Both the position numbers and the translations under genes were made by a program. A stretch of DNA of 64,000 nt from Halovibrio salipaludis (GTDB lineage: Bacteria > Pseudomonadota > Gammaproteobacteria > Pseudomonadales > Oleiphilaceae), in contig NZ_NSKD01000005.1 in NCBI RefSeq assembly GCF_002286965.1, forward strand, positions 124,001 to 188,000, in the 5' to 3' direction. Below, one piece after another: positions 1 to 8,875 of the stretch. Within the stretch, counting starts at the first letter, position 1. The number at the start of each line of letters is the position of its first letter. Under the pieces are notes generated by a model, which did not search any database, was not told the origin of the DNA, and worked only from the letters and a program-made list of their open reading frames with translations.

Positions 1-539
1 GAGGGATGGATCTCACCGTTGACCATGGCGGTGTCCTGGTTGTCTTTCATATATTCCGGCATCAGGTGGCGCCGGTTGGAGGTGGCATAGACACGCACGT
101 TCTCTGGCGGCAGCTCAATGGAGCCCTCCATCACGCTCTTGAGCGGCTTGTAACCCGGGTCATCGGTACCGAAGGACAGGTCATCGCAGTAGATGATGAA
201 CCGCTCCCGGCACTCGCGGATGGGGTCCACGATTTCGTGCAGATGCACCAGGTCGTCCTTATCCACCTCAATCACCCGCAGGCCCTGATCCCGGTAGCTG
301 TTGAGCAGCGCCTTCACCAGCGAGGACTTGCCGGTGCCCCGGGATCCCCACAGCAGGGCATGATTCGCCGGTTTGCCAGCCAGAAAGCGTTCGGTGTTGT
401 GGGCCAGCTTCTCTTTCTGGGCCTCAATGCCGTGCAGGTCGTCCCAGCGCACCGGGTCCGGGTGGGTAACCGCCCTCAGTTCCTGGCGCTGCGATCGCCA
501 GATGGCGGCCGGAACCTGCTGCCAGTCAATCCCGCTCAT
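1..539 (-). CDS. DUF815-type AAA ATPase, C-terminus cut by window edge
   Basis: The visible first ~180 residues begin [10 protein letters not shown] and carry a clear Walker A motif, GSRGTGKS at residues 65-72, followed by an acidic Walker B-like stretch (FIIYCDD). This layout matches the DUF815 family of small stand-alone AAA ATPases, usually about 290 residues, so roughly a third is missing. No substrate is established for this family. The ATG at 539 overlaps the end of ubiX by 14 nt, which suggests translational coupling. Family assignment rests on motif layout and remembered homologues. Confidence 0.8.
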   Translation of the reverse strand, partial: MSGIDWQQVPAAIWRSQRQELRAVTHPDPVRWDDLHGIEAQKEKLAHNTERFLAGKPANHALLWGSRGTGKSSLVKALLNSYRDQGLRVIEVDKDDLVHLHEIVDPIRECRERFIIYCDDLSFGTDDPGYKPLKSVMEGSIELPPENVRVYATSNRRHLMPEYMKDNQDTAMVNGEIHP

Positions 540-1191
540 CGGTGTTCTGTTCTCCTTTGGCGTCACGTTTCATGGCCAGCCGCGCCTCGCCCCAGCGCGC
601 GACCAGGGTCTGCTCCACTCCCAGGTGATCGAGGAGGCGCGCCACAATGAAGTCCACCAGGTCTTCCACGCTCTGCGGCTCATGGTAGAAGCCCGGGCTC
701 GCGGGCATGATGGTGGCGCCCATGCGGGTGAGCGTGAGCATGTTCTGGAGATGGACTTCGGAATAGGGGGATTCGCGCGGCACCAGGATCAGCTGGCGCC
801 GCTCCTTGAGGGCCACATCCCCTGCCCGCTCGATCAGGTTGTCGCTGGCGCCGTTGGCCAGCGCCGAGAGCGTACCGGTACTGCAGGGGCAGATCACCAG
901 CGGCGCTTTCGGCCCCGAGCCGGAAGCTGGCGGCGCGAACCAGTCCTCCCGCCCGAACAGGGTCAACTGCCCGGAGTCACCACCACAGCGTTCCGTCAGA
1001 AGCCGTGTGGCGGCATCGGTACTGCCCGGCAGGCGCAGGTCCGTCTCGGTGCTGATCACAACCTGGGCTGCCTTTGAGATCATCAGGCGCACCTCACAGC
1101 CGGCTGCCATCAGCTGCTCCAGCAGCCGCAGCCCGTAGGGGGCGCCCGAAGCGCCGGTCATGGCAAGGTTGATCACGGGTCGTTCAGCCAA
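526..1191 (-). CDS. ubiX: UbiX flavin prenyltransferase
   Basis: UbiX transfers a dimethylallyl group to FMN to make the prenylated flavin needed by the UbiD decarboxylase in ubiquinone synthesis. The N-terminal GASGAPYG loop, the central SPRE-like RESPYS motif and the C-terminal [13 protein letters not shown] block are characteristic. Length is 221 residues. I chose a TTG start at 1191 because GGAG lies 7 nt upstream. A GTG at 1176 and an ATG at 1161 lack such a site, and the latter would cut into the first strand. The start overlaps the mpl stop by 8 nt. ubiD is not in the window. Confidence 0.93.
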   Translation of the reverse strand: MAERPVINLAMTGASGAPYGLRLLEQLMAAGCEVRLMISKAAQVVISTETDLRLPGSTDAATRLLTERCGGDSGQLTLFGREDWFAPPASGSGPKAPLVICPCSTGTLSALANGASDNLIERAGDVALKERRQLILVPRESPYSEVHLQNMLTLTRMGATIMPASPGFYHEPQSVEDLVDFIVARLLDHLGVEQTLVARWGEARLAMKRDAKGEQNTDERD

Positions 1192-2557
1192 AACAGGTCT
1201 CCAACTGGTTCCTGAGCCGTTCGCGCAACCCGCCCATGCCGCCATTGCTCATCAGGACGATGTGGCAGGGCCTTGGAAGGTCACCGCAGAGCCCGGCGAC
1301 CAGCTCCTCCATAACGCTGTAGCGGCTGTGGCGTCCGTCAGCGCCGTCCAGCATGGCAGCGAGCCAGTCCTGTTCATCGTAGTCCACCCAGACAACCCGA
1401 TCCGCCAGCATGGTGGACTCCAGCAGACGGGCGCTGTGATGACCCTGCTTCATGGTGTTGGAGCGTGGTTCCACCACCGCGACAACCGGATCCTGACCCA
1501 CCTGGTGCCGCAGCCCGTCCAGGGTCGTGGCGATGGCGGTGGGGTGATGGGCGAAGTCGTCGTAGAGACGGATGCCACCCACGTCCGCGATCAGCTCCAT
1601 GCGCCGCTTCACACCACCGAAACGCTGCAGGGCCGCGATGGCATGATCGGGCGTCACCCCGACGTGCTTGGCGGCGGCGATGGCGGCCAGTGCGTTGCGG
1701 ACATTGTGCTGGCCCGTAAGGTTCCAGCGCAGCCGTGCCACGGGCTGCTCGTTGTGGACCACCATGAACTCGCTGCCATCGGCGGCGGTCAGTTCCGCAC
1801 GCCAGCTGGCAAGATCCGACTCGCCGCCAATGGCGGTACTCTGGATGGGCGTCCAGCAGCCCAGCGCCAGGGCGGAGTCCAGGTTGCGGTCCCGCGCCGG
1901 GCGTACGACCAGGCCCGTGGCCGGCACTGTGCGCACCAGGTGGTGCACCTGGCGCTCAATGGCCTCGATGCTGTCGAAGATGTCCGCGTGGTCGAATTCC
2001 AGGTTGTTGAGGATCAGGGTCCGCGGGCGGTAGTGGACAAACTTGGAGCGCTTGTCGAAGAAGGCACTGTCATACTCGTCCGCCTCCACCACAAAGAAAT
2101 CGCTGCTGCCGAGGCGCGCGGAGTGATCAAAGTCATTGGGAACACCGCCAATCAGATAGCCCGGATCGAACCCCGCCTGCTCCAGGATCCAGAGCATCAT
2201 TGAGGCCGTCGTGGTCTTGCCGTGGGTCCCCGCCGCGGCCAGCACCCAGCGCCCGTTCAGGACCTCCCGGGCCAGGAATTCCGGGCCTGACACATAGGGC
2301 ATGTTGCGGTTGAGCATGTACTCCACAGCGGCGTTCCCGCGCCCCAGGGCATTGCCCACCACCACCAGATCCGGAGCGGGCTTCAGGGCCTCGCGGGTGT
2401 AGCCTTCGTGCAGCCCGATGCCGGCCTGCTCCAGCTGGGTGCTCATGGGCGGGTAGACGTTCTCGTCCGAACCGGTCACCTCGTGCCCGAGCTCGCGTGC
2501 CAGCAGCGCCAGGCTGCCCATGAAGGTACCGCAGATACCAAGAATATGGATGTGCAT
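1184..2557 (-). CDS. mpl: UDP-N-acetylmuramate:L-Ala-gamma-D-Glu-meso-DAP ligase
   Basis: Mpl is the peptidoglycan recycling ligase: it attaches the tripeptide recovered from turned-over murein to UDP-MurNAc in the cytoplasm. The protein is 457 residues from the ATG at 2557, with a Mur-ligase N-terminal Rossmann start ([11 protein letters not shown]), P-loop GTHGKTTT at 110-117 and the Mur ligase central and C-terminal domains. GICGTFMG, rather than the GIGGxGM of MurC, separates it from the murC copy at 40,348. A longer frame upstream is open but unsupported. It implies that this organism recycles its cell wall. Confidence 0.95.
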   Translation of the reverse strand: MHIHILGICGTFMGSLALLARELGHEVTGSDENVYPPMSTQLEQAGIGLHEGYTREALKPAPDLVVVGNALGRGNAAVEYMLNRNMPYVSGPEFLAREVLNGRWVLAAAGTHGKTTTASMMLWILEQAGFDPGYLIGGVPNDFDHSARLGSSDFFVVEADEYDSAFFDKRSKFVHYRPRTLILNNLEFDHADIFDSIEAIERQVHHLVRTVPATGLVVRPARDRNLDSALALGCWTPIQSTAIGGESDLASWRAELTAADGSEFMVVHNEQPVARLRWNLTGQHNVRNALAAIAAAKHVGVTPDHAIAALQRFGGVKRRMELIADVGGIRLYDDFAHHPTAIATTLDGLRHQVGQDPVVAVVEPRSNTMKQGHHSARLLESTMLADRVVWVDYDEQDWLAAMLDGADGRHSRYSVMEELVAGLCGDLPRPCHIVLMSNGGMGGLRERLRNQLETCFG

Positions 2558-2708
2558 AGTCCGCCGTTCCGGCCCGTTGCCCATGGATCAGGCCATGGTA
2601 TTGGAAATCCCGGATAAACCCAATCCAATGCCGCTGGGATCATGCACAACCACGGTGCTTTCAAGTATCATGCGTCACCATTCAGTCGATTGCAGGAGGC
2701 TCAACAAC

Positions 2709-3971
2709 ATGGCGCCCAAGAACGCTTTCTATGCCCAGTCCGGGGGCGTGACCGCGGTCATCAACGCCAGCGCCGCGGGGGTGATTGAAACCGCGCGCAA
2801 ACACGGCGACCGTATCGGCAAGGTATTCGCCGGCCGCAACGGTATTACCGGTGCCCTCAAGGAGGAGTTGATCGACACCAGTCACGAGACCGATGATGAG
2901 ATCCGCGCCCTGATCCACACGCCCGGGGGCGCCTTCGGATCCTGCCGCCACAAGCTGCGGAACATTGATGAGAACCGGCACGAGTACGAGCGCCTGATCG
3001 AAGTCTTCCGGGCCCACGATATCGGCTATTTCTTCTACAACGGCGGCGGCGACAGCCAGGATACAGCCTTCAAGGTCTCCCAGATGGCCGAGCGCATGGG
3101 CTACCCGCTCAACTGCATCGGCATCCCGAAGACAGTGGACAACGACCTGCCCTTCACCGACTGCTGTCCCGGATTCGGGTCGGTGGCAAAGTACGTCGCC
3201 ACCTCCACGCTCGAGGCAAGCCTGGACATCCAGTCCATGTGCGACACCTCCACCAAGGTCTTCATCCTTGAGGTCATGGGTCGCCACGCGGGCTGGATCG
3301 CCGCCGCCGGCGGGCTGGCCGGAAAGAATCCGGGCGATGCGCCACACATCATCGTCTTCCCGGAGCATCCCTTTGAGCGTGAGGCTTTCCTGAACAAGGT
3401 CGACCAGTGCGTGAAGGATCACGGCTTCTGCGTGGTGGTGGCTTCAGAGGGTGCCCAGTACGAGGACGGCCGCTTCCTAGCGGAGGCCGGCCAGAAGGAT
3501 GCCTTCGGCCACACCCAGCTGGGCGGCGTGGCACCGACACTGGCCAACATGGTGAAGCAGTCCCTGGGGCACAAGTACCACTGGGCGGTGGCGGACTACC
3601 TGCAGCGCTCGGCGCGCCACATCGCGTCACAGACGGATGTGGAGCAGGCCTACGCCGTGGGTGAGGCAGCCGTGAACTACGCCCTGGAAGGCCGCAACGG
3701 CATCATGCCCATCATCAAGCGCGAATCGTCCGACCCCTATCGCTGGCACATCAGTGAGGCGCCGCTGAATGAGGTTGCCAACCAGGAGAAGAAGATGCCG
3801 ATCCACTACACCACGGATGAGGGTTTCGGCATCACGGCGGACTGCCGGGCGTATCTGGAACCGCTGATCCAGGGTGAAGCCTTCCCGCCGTTCGAGAAGG
3901 GCCTGCCCAAGGTGGCAAAGCTTGAAAACCGGCCCGTCGAGAAGAAGCTCAAGGCCGACTTCAAGCTCTGA
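2709..3971 (+). CDS. Pyrophosphate-type 6-phosphofructokinase
   Basis: Phosphorylates fructose 6-phosphate, probably with pyrophosphate, in a reversible glycolytic/gluconeogenic step. The 420-residue protein has GGGDS at 112-116, PKTVDND at 140-146 and MGRHAGW at 190-196. The Asp in GGGDS and the Lys in PKTVDND replace the glycines of ATP-dependent enzymes; in this family these two changes mark PPi use. The ATG at 2709 follows a strong GCAGGAGG site, 8 nt spacing. It is a single gene facing away from mpl and ends 6 nt from the convergent 63-residue gene. Donor specificity is inferred, not shown. Confidence 0.9.
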   Translation: MAPKNAFYAQSGGVTAVINASAAGVIETARKHGDRIGKVFAGRNGITGALKEELIDTSHETDDEIRALIHTPGGAFGSCRHKLRNIDENRHEYERLIEVFRAHDIGYFFYNGGGDSQDTAFKVSQMAERMGYPLNCIGIPKTVDNDLPFTDCCPGFGSVAKYVATSTLEASLDIQSMCDTSTKVFILEVMGRHAGWIAAAGGLAGKNPGDAPHIIVFPEHPFEREAFLNKVDQCVKDHGFCVVVASEGAQYEDGRFLAEAGQKDAFGHTQLGGVAPTLANMVKQSLGHKYHWAVADYLQRSARHIASQTDVEQAYAVGEAAVNYALEGRNGIMPIIKRESSDPYRWHISEAPLNEVANQEKKMPIHYTTDEGFGITADCRAYLEPLIQGEAFPPFEKGLPKVAKLENRPVEKKLKADFKL

Positions 3972-3973
3972 AG

Positions 3974-3987
3974 CGGGTCAGGACCCG
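3974..3987. terminator. Short inverted repeat at a convergent gene junction
   Basis: CGGGTC and GACCCG flank a 2-nt loop between the phosphofructokinase stop and the end of the convergent 63-residue gene, overlapping the latter's stop codon. No T tract follows on either strand, so a role as a bidirectional terminator is only a guess. Confidence 0.3.
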
Positions 3988-4169
3988 GTGTCGTCGCTGC
4001 GGCGCCGGGTCATGGAACGACGCTGGAACTGTTTCCAGAGCTCCCCGGTGCTCTGTTCCTTCAGGTGTTCATCCAGTGTACTCCCCGTAACCTGCATCCA
4101 GTCCAGATGCTGCTTCCAGCGTTCTTCCGGAATCGTTTCCGGTCGCTTCATGTTCTCGTCATCGGCCAT
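3978..4169 (-). CDS. Small charged protein, 63 residues, unknown function
   Basis: I do not recognise this protein. It is highly charged and hydrophilic, with no membrane segment or Cys pair; the N-terminal half is rich in Glu/Trp (PEERWKQHLDWMQ) and the C-terminus is Arg-rich (RRSMTRRRSD). It is likely a real gene because GGAGG sits 9 nt before the ATG at 4169, it lies 26 nt downstream of the glutaredoxin gene on the same strand, and it otherwise fills the gap before the convergent phosphofructokinase gene. A helical, dimerising or nucleic-acid-binding role is possible but unproven. Confidence 0.7.
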   Translation of the reverse strand: MADDENMKRPETIPEERWKQHLDWMQVTGSTLDEHLKEQSTGELWKQFQRRSMTRRRSDDTGS

Positions 4170-4195
4170 ACCCGCATTTCCTCCCTCGTGATGAT

Positions 4196-4438
4196 TCAGG
4201 CCTGGTTCTGTTCGATGTACCGGGTGAACTCGTCAAAACCACCGACATGATGGTCCCCAACAAAGATCTGCGGCACGGTGTGCACGGGGGTTCCGGCGAT
4301 CTCGCTCAGATCCTGCTTGTCCAGTCCTTCCGAGATCATATCGACCCATTCGTGCTCAAGGCCCCGTGTTTCGCACAGGCGGCGCGCGCCGCTGCAGAAA
4401 CCACAGGACATACGGCCGTAGATCGTTACTTTCTCCAT
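4196..4438 (-). CDS. Dithiol glutaredoxin
   Basis: An 80-residue thioredoxin-fold oxidoreductase that reduces disulfides with glutathione in the cytosol. The active site is CGFC at residues 12-15 (usual GrxC: CPYC), followed by the cis-proline TVPQIFVG segment and the GGFDE glutathione-binding loop. The ATG at 4438 is preceded by GAGGAG with 6-nt spacing; extending further upstream gives an unlikely leader. It precedes the 63-residue gene, probably as one transcript. The Gly-Phe pair between the cysteines is less common than Pro-Tyr and may shift the redox potential. Confidence 0.93.
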   Translation of the reverse strand: MEKVTIYGRMSCGFCSGARRLCETRGLEHEWVDMISEGLDKQDLSEIAGTPVHTVPQIFVGDHHVGGFDEFTRYIEQNQA

Positions 4439-4494
4439 TACTGACTCCTCGGGTCGTACCTGTTTCGGACGCAAGAATAGCATGGAATCCACAA

Positions 4495-5901
4495 TCAGCC
4501 GGTGGTGCCTTCGGATTCCCCATAGAGATAGTGGCGCAGTACCGGCTCACCATCGAATTCCGCCGCGAGCACGGCGATGAAGGTGTAGACGCCCACCAGC
4601 TTGCGGTTGAGGAAGACGAACTCCTTCGGGGGAATACGGAAGTACCGGTTGATGGCGGACCGGGTGGCCTCGCGCGCCACACGGTTGGGCAGGTCGCTCT
4701 GCTTCCAGCGGTATTCACCACGCTCATTGACGGCGTAGTCCGGCTTCTCCATGGCCTCGCCGCTCAAGGGCTCCAGCACCCGCATACAGACCCCGCCAAA
4801 CCGTTCCAGGACCGGGCGGGGCCAGTCCGCCTGCATGAAGTTCAGCTTGATACCGCCTTCAATGACGGCGTCCAGATCCTGTTCATAGGACGCCCGGATC
4901 ATGTCCCGTACCGGCCCCAGGAACGCATCGGAATACCGCTGCACCGCCCCGAAATCGAGCAGCACAATGCAGTCCCGGTCACCGGTCTCCTCGGCCAGAC
5001 GGATCCGGTAGTTCCCGAAGTTGGGATCGGTCTGGATTTCGTTCCAGATGAACAGTTCGCTCAGGAACAGCTCCAGTGCCCCCTTCCCCAGCGCGGAGCG
5101 CCGCTCCAGGGAGAGAGACTGGACCGGGTCGGAGCCCACCGGATGACCGGATTCGTAGGTCGACGCAATCACATGGTCACTCGAGTATTCCTCGATGACC
5201 CGGGGCACGATGAAACGCGGGTCATCCAACAGCTTCTGCCGGAATGATTCGGTGGTGCGGGCCTCCAGGCGGTAGTCCACTTCCCGGTGCATCATGGCGC
5301 GGACTTCCTCGAGCCACTCGTCGAAGGCCGGCCCCCAGGAGACCACGCGGGCCATCTTGAGCACCTGGGCCACGGAGTTCAGATCCGAGTCCACGGCATC
5401 GGCCACGCCGGGGTACTGGATCTTGAGAACCAGCTCCTCACCATCCTCGCGCCGGCGGGCCCGGTGCACCTGGCCCAGTGAGGCGGCGCCAATGGGCTCC
5501 GGGTCAACCTCCAGCTCGGACAGCCGCTGCTCACCCAGTTCCGCCTTCAGGGTCCGCTCGATGGTGGCCCATTCCAGGGAGGTGGTGCGATCCTCCAGGG
5601 TGTGCAGGGCCTCGGTGACCTCCTCCGGGAGAAAATGCTCGCCATAGAGCGCCATGATCTGGCCGATCTTGACCACACTGCCCTTGAGCTGCCCCAGCTC
5701 CTCCACCAGGTACCGCGCCTGGCGTGACAGCATGTCGCTGCGGCGCTGCTGGCGGCTCTCACGGTTTCCAAACCAGTTGGTGGCGTAATGGCCCGCCATG
5801 CGGGTGCCGGCGAAAAGCCCGGCCCGTGTCAGGCTCAGGCGGCGCTCAAAGCTGCCGGTCTTGATGCGTGACACCGAACTGCGTTTCTTCTCGGAGCCCA
5901 T
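4495..5901 (-). CDS. ABC1/AarF (UbiB-like) atypical kinase
   Basis: A 468-residue member of the UbiB/ADCK protein-kinase-like family, linked to coenzyme Q synthesis or lipid handling rather than protein phosphorylation. Visible hallmarks are the KIGQ motif at 78-81, the Ala-rich nucleotide loop GAASLGQVH at 138-146 in place of a Gly-rich loop, the ion-pair Lys160 (VLKIQYPG) and the metal-binding DFG (LLDFGAVQ). It lacks the C-terminal transmembrane pair of true UbiB, so I give no symbol. Its ATG directly abuts the lipB stop (TGAATG), so the two are translationally linked. Confidence 0.88.
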   Translation of the reverse strand: MGSEKKRSSVSRIKTGSFERRLSLTRAGLFAGTRMAGHYATNWFGNRESRQQRRSDMLSRQARYLVEELGQLKGSVVKIGQIMALYGEHFLPEEVTEALHTLEDRTTSLEWATIERTLKAELGEQRLSELEVDPEPIGAASLGQVHRARRREDGEELVLKIQYPGVADAVDSDLNSVAQVLKMARVVSWGPAFDEWLEEVRAMMHREVDYRLEARTTESFRQKLLDDPRFIVPRVIEEYSSDHVIASTYESGHPVGSDPVQSLSLERRSALGKGALELFLSELFIWNEIQTDPNFGNYRIRLAEETGDRDCIVLLDFGAVQRYSDAFLGPVRDMIRASYEQDLDAVIEGGIKLNFMQADWPRPVLERFGGVCMRVLEPLSGEAMEKPDYAVNERGEYRWKQSDLPNRVAREATRSAINRYFRIPPKEFVFLNRKLVGVYTFIAVLAAEFDGEPVLRHYLYGESEGTTG

Positions 5902-6549
5902 TCACTCGCTCCCGGCCTGTTGCAACCGCTCCAGCAGGGTCCGCTGGAGTACATCCGATACCGCTCCCAGGGACACGCTCTCACCCAGCTGATCCCGCAG
6001 CTGGGTGACAGGCATGCCCGCATAACCACAGGGGTTGATCCGTTGAAACGGTGAGAGATCCATGTCCACATTGAGCGCAAGTCCATGGTAGGCGCAGCCA
6101 CGCCGCACCCTCAGGCCCAGTGATGCGATCTTTTCACCCGCCACGTAGACACCGGGCGCGTCCCGGCGGGGGGCGGCCCCGATACCCCAGTGTGCCAGCA
6201 CTGCCACGGTGGTGTCTTCCAGCAGGCTGACGAGCTGGCGCACCCCCAGCCCGCGACGGCGGATATCAATCAGTGTATAGAGCATAAGCTGGCCGGGGCC
6301 GTGAAAGGTGACCTGGCCGCCGCGGTCGACCTGGACCACTGGTATATCGCCCGGCCAGAGAAGATGCTCAGCCCGGCCGGCCTGGCCCTGGGTAAACACG
6401 GGGTCGTGTTCCAGCAGCCAGCACTCGTCACGGGTGCCGGCATCGCGCTGATCTGTAAAGGCCTTCATGGCCTCAAACACGGGCTCATAGGGGCGCCGGC
6501 CAAGCCACTCAAACCGGGGGGCATCAGCAGGGGGAACAGGCTGGTCCAT
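5902..6549 (-). CDS. lipB: Octanoyl-[ACP]:protein N-octanoyltransferase
   Basis: LipB moves octanoate from acyl carrier protein to the lipoyl domains of 2-oxoacid dehydrogenases and GcvH, the first step of lipoate synthesis. The 215-residue protein has [13 protein letters not shown] at 76-88, catalytic Lys140 (GEKIASLGL) and the thioester Cys174 (NPCGYAGM), all in the expected spacing. The start overlaps the upstream YbeD-family stop by one base. lipA, often next door, is not in this window. Confidence 0.96.
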   Translation of the reverse strand: MDQPVPPADAPRFEWLGRRPYEPVFEAMKAFTDQRDAGTRDECWLLEHDPVFTQGQAGRAEHLLWPGDIPVVQVDRGGQVTFHGPGQLMLYTLIDIRRRGLGVRQLVSLLEDTTVAVLAHWGIGAAPRRDAPGVYVAGEKIASLGLRVRRGCAYHGLALNVDMDLSPFQRINPCGYAGMPVTQLRDQLGESVSLGAVSDVLQRTLLERLQQAGSE

Positions 6550-6818
6550 CAGACCACCATATGAACCTGACCGGTGGCCTTGAGCGCCGCGAACAGGTTC
6601 TGCAGCTGCTCTTCACCGGTGGCCCTGAGGGTAACCCGCACGGAGATGAACCGGCCGTTGCGGCTCGGCTGGGCGGTGAGTGTCGCCGGGTCAAACGCCG
6701 GGTCGAACTGCTGCACAACCCGGGTCACGGTCAGGGCGAAATCTTCACTGTGATCCCCGATCACCTTGATCGGGTAGTCACAGGGGAACTCGATCTGGGG
6801 ATTCTGGCCTTCGCTCAT
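6549..6818 (-). CDS. YbeD/DUF493 family protein
   Basis: An 89-residue ACT-like alpha/beta protein of the YbeD family, with the core motif [11 protein letters not shown] near residues 11-21. E. coli ybeD also lies between dacA and lipB, as here, so synteny supports the call. Its function is not established; a regulatory role in lipoate metabolism has been proposed from context and fold. The ATG at 6818 is 10 nt from the dacA stop. A longer open frame upstream is dacA antisense and is rejected. Confidence 0.9.
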   Translation of the reverse strand: MSEGQNPQIEFPCDYPIKVIGDHSEDFALTVTRVVQQFDPAFDPATLTAQPSRNGRFISVRVTLRATGEEQLQNLFAALKATGQVHMVV

Positions 6819-6828
6819 GGCCCCTAGG

Positions 6829-7980
6829 TTACTGGAACAGCCCCAGGAAGAACAGCTTGATGGAGTCCCAGAGGCGCTGGAAAAGCCCACCCTGCTCCAC
6901 GGAATGCAGCGCCACCAGCTCCCTTTCGGCAAGTGTGCTGTCTTCATGGGTCACCGTCAGGTCCCCGAACACCTCACCACGCTCAATCGGGGCTTCCAGG
7001 ACGGATTCAACGGAGACGGAAGGCTCCAGTTCTTCCCGTGCCCCATTCGGAACCGTGAGGTACAGATCTTCCTGAATCCCGAGGTCCAGACGGTCGCCAG
7101 CGCCTTTCCAGACCCGGGCATCGGTGACCTTTTCCCCGCCCTCGTAAAGACGGAAGGTTTCATAGTAACGGAAACCGTAGTTGAGCAGCTGCTGGGACTC
7201 CCGTGCCCTGGCTTCAGCGCTGTCGGCTCCCATGACCACGCTGACCAGGCGCATGCCGTCGCGCTTGGCGGATGCCGCCAGGCAGTAGCCCGCGTCATCC
7301 GTATGCCCGGTCTTGAGCCCGTCGACGGACTTGTCACGCCAGAGCAGCTGGTTACGATTGGGCTGGCGGATGCCGTTGTACGTGTAATGGCGCTTGGAGT
7401 AGAGATCATAGGTATCCGGAAAATCCCGGATCTTGGCGCTCGACAGGAGTGCCATGTCCCGCGCCGTCGTGTACATATCCGGGTCAGGCAGACCGGTGGG
7501 GTTGGTGAAACGGGTATTGTCCATTCCCAACTGGCTGGCCTGCTGGTTCATCATCTGGGCGAATGAGCCCTCGCCCCCCGCGATGTGTTCCGCCAGCGCT
7601 ACGCTGGCATCATTGCCCGACTGCACGATGATGCCGTTCATCAGCTCCCGCACGGTGACGCTGTTGCCCTCCTTGAGGAACATCCGGGAGCCACCGGTCT
7701 TCCAGGCGTTGACGCTCACCGTGGTTTCCTCATCCATGCTCAGGCGCCCCGCTTCCATCTCGCGGTCCGCGATGTAGGCCGTCATCATCTTGGTCAGGCT
7801 CGCCGGCGCCACCCGCTGGTCCGGGTTTTTCGCGACCAGGACACGCCCGCTCTGCACATCCATGAGGATATAGGAGTCAGCCCCCAACTCCGGCGGCGAC
7901 GGTATCAGGCTCGAGGCCTGAAGCGGCGTCGCTGCAAAAGCAATACAGAATACCAGTAGAATCGAGAACAGCTTGCGCAT
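6829..7980 (-). CDS. dacA: D-alanyl-D-alanine carboxypeptidase (PBP5/6 type)
   Basis: A periplasmic DD-carboxypeptidase that trims the terminal D-Ala from murein pentapeptides. The 383-residue protein has a signal peptide ending near AATPLQA (residue 22), nucleophile motif SLTK at 61-64, SGN at 121-123 and KTG at 223-225, then the beta-rich PBP5 C-terminal domain and a terminal amphipathic helix (LFQRLWDSIKLFFLGLF) for membrane anchoring. It lies between rlpA and the ybeD-like gene in the usual gammaproteobacterial order. Confidence 0.96.
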   Translation of the reverse strand: MRKLFSILLVFCIAFAATPLQASSLIPSPPELGADSYILMDVQSGRVLVAKNPDQRVAPASLTKMMTAYIADREMEAGRLSMDEETTVSVNAWKTGGSRMFLKEGNSVTVRELMNGIIVQSGNDASVALAEHIAGGEGSFAQMMNQQASQLGMDNTRFTNPTGLPDPDMYTTARDMALLSSAKIRDFPDTYDLYSKRHYTYNGIRQPNRNQLLWRDKSVDGLKTGHTDDAGYCLAASAKRDGMRLVSVVMGADSAEARARESQQLLNYGFRYYETFRLYEGGEKVTDARVWKGAGDRLDLGIQEDLYLTVPNGAREELEPSVSVESVLEAPIERGEVFGDLTVTHEDSTLAERELVALHSVEQGGLFQRLWDSIKLFFLGLFQ

Positions 7981-7999
7981 GGTTGTATCGTCCTGATGT

Positions 8000-8875
8000 T
8001 CAGCCCGTGCTTCCAACGGGCCGTGTGATGATGATGGGCTGCCCCAGGTCATTCCGCTCAATCGCCCGGCGAGCCTGCTCGGCTGCTCCCCGCTCCTGGA
8101 AGGGGCCAACCCAGACACGGTGGACCTGGTCACCGTTCCGGCCCTCAACCAGATGGACGTCGCCGGGTATCACCATGTGCAGTTGGGCCTTGAGCTGCGT
8201 GGCGGCGGTTAAGTTACCAAATGCGCCCACCTGAACAAAGAGACGGTCCTCTTTGTTTCCCGATGGTAATGCGGCTTTTTCAGGCGCTCCGCTCCCACCT
8301 TCCGTCTCGGCGGGGCTGGTATCCGCATCCTCGGGACTGGCCGCAACGGCTTCGATGTGGACACGCGCCGTCCCCTGGCCCTCGAATCCAAGCACCCTGG
8401 CAGCCGCATAGGAGAGGTCGATCAGACGTTCCCCATGAAACGGACCACGGTCGTTGACCCTGACGATGGTGGAGCGGTCGTTCTCCAGGTTGGTGACACG
8501 GACATAGGTGGGCAGCGGCAGGCTCCGGTGCGCCGCGCTGAGCTCATACATGTTGTACGTCTCACCGTTGGAGGTCAGGTGACCATGGAACTTGCGACCG
8601 TACCAGCTGGCCCGCCCCCGGGCCTCGTACCCTTCCGCGGAGTCCATAACTTCATAGGTCTTGCCCCAGACCTCATAGGGCGACTTGTTGCCGCCCTTGC
8701 TGGGCGGCTCGTAACGCGGCTCCGGCTCCTCGACGCCGGCAACGTCGAGCTCACGGTCCGGCCCGGTATCCTGGCTCAGTGTGTAACGGTCATCGGACTG
8801 ATGCTGCCCGGTTCCGGCACATCCGGCAACCAGCAGAACCAGCGCGAGCAGCAGCAGACGGCCTCCGTTACTCAT
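8000..8875 (-). CDS. rlpA: RlpA septal lytic transglycosylase, lipoprotein with SPOR domain
   Basis: RlpA cleaves peptide-free (denuded) glycan at the division septum. The 291-residue protein has a lipobox LVAGC with Cys19, a proline/charged linker, a double-psi beta-barrel domain (GRASWYGRKFHG... VNDRGPF, about residues 85-175) and a C-terminal SPOR domain from about 215 that binds denuded glycan. No Asp at +2 after the lipidated Cys suggests outer-membrane sorting. The start overlaps the mltB stop by 8 nt. Confidence 0.95.
   Translation of the reverse strand: MSNGGRLLLLALVLLVAGCAGTGQHQSDDRYTLSQDTGPDRELDVAGVEEPEPRYEPPSKGGNKSPYEVWGKTYEVMDSAEGYEARGRASWYGRKFHGHLTSNGETYNMYELSAAHRSLPLPTYVRVTNLENDRSTIVRVNDRGPFHGERLIDLSYAAARVLGFEGQGTARVHIEAVAASPEDADTSPAETEGGSGAPEKAALPSGNKEDRLFVQVGAFGNLTAATQLKAQLHMVIPGDVHLVEGRNGDQVHRVWVGPFQERGAAEQARRAIERNDLGQPIIITRPVGSTG

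Noticed and set aside
1160-2203. Long plus-strand open frame opposite mpl
   Set aside because: It is the antisense of a well-supported Mur ligase and shows the His/Gly/Val/Arg-rich composition typical of complements of GC-rich genes.
4495-5901. Calling the ABC1 protein UbiB
   Set aside because: It lacks the two C-terminal membrane spans of UbiB and is not next to ubiE/ubiJ, so only the family is assigned.
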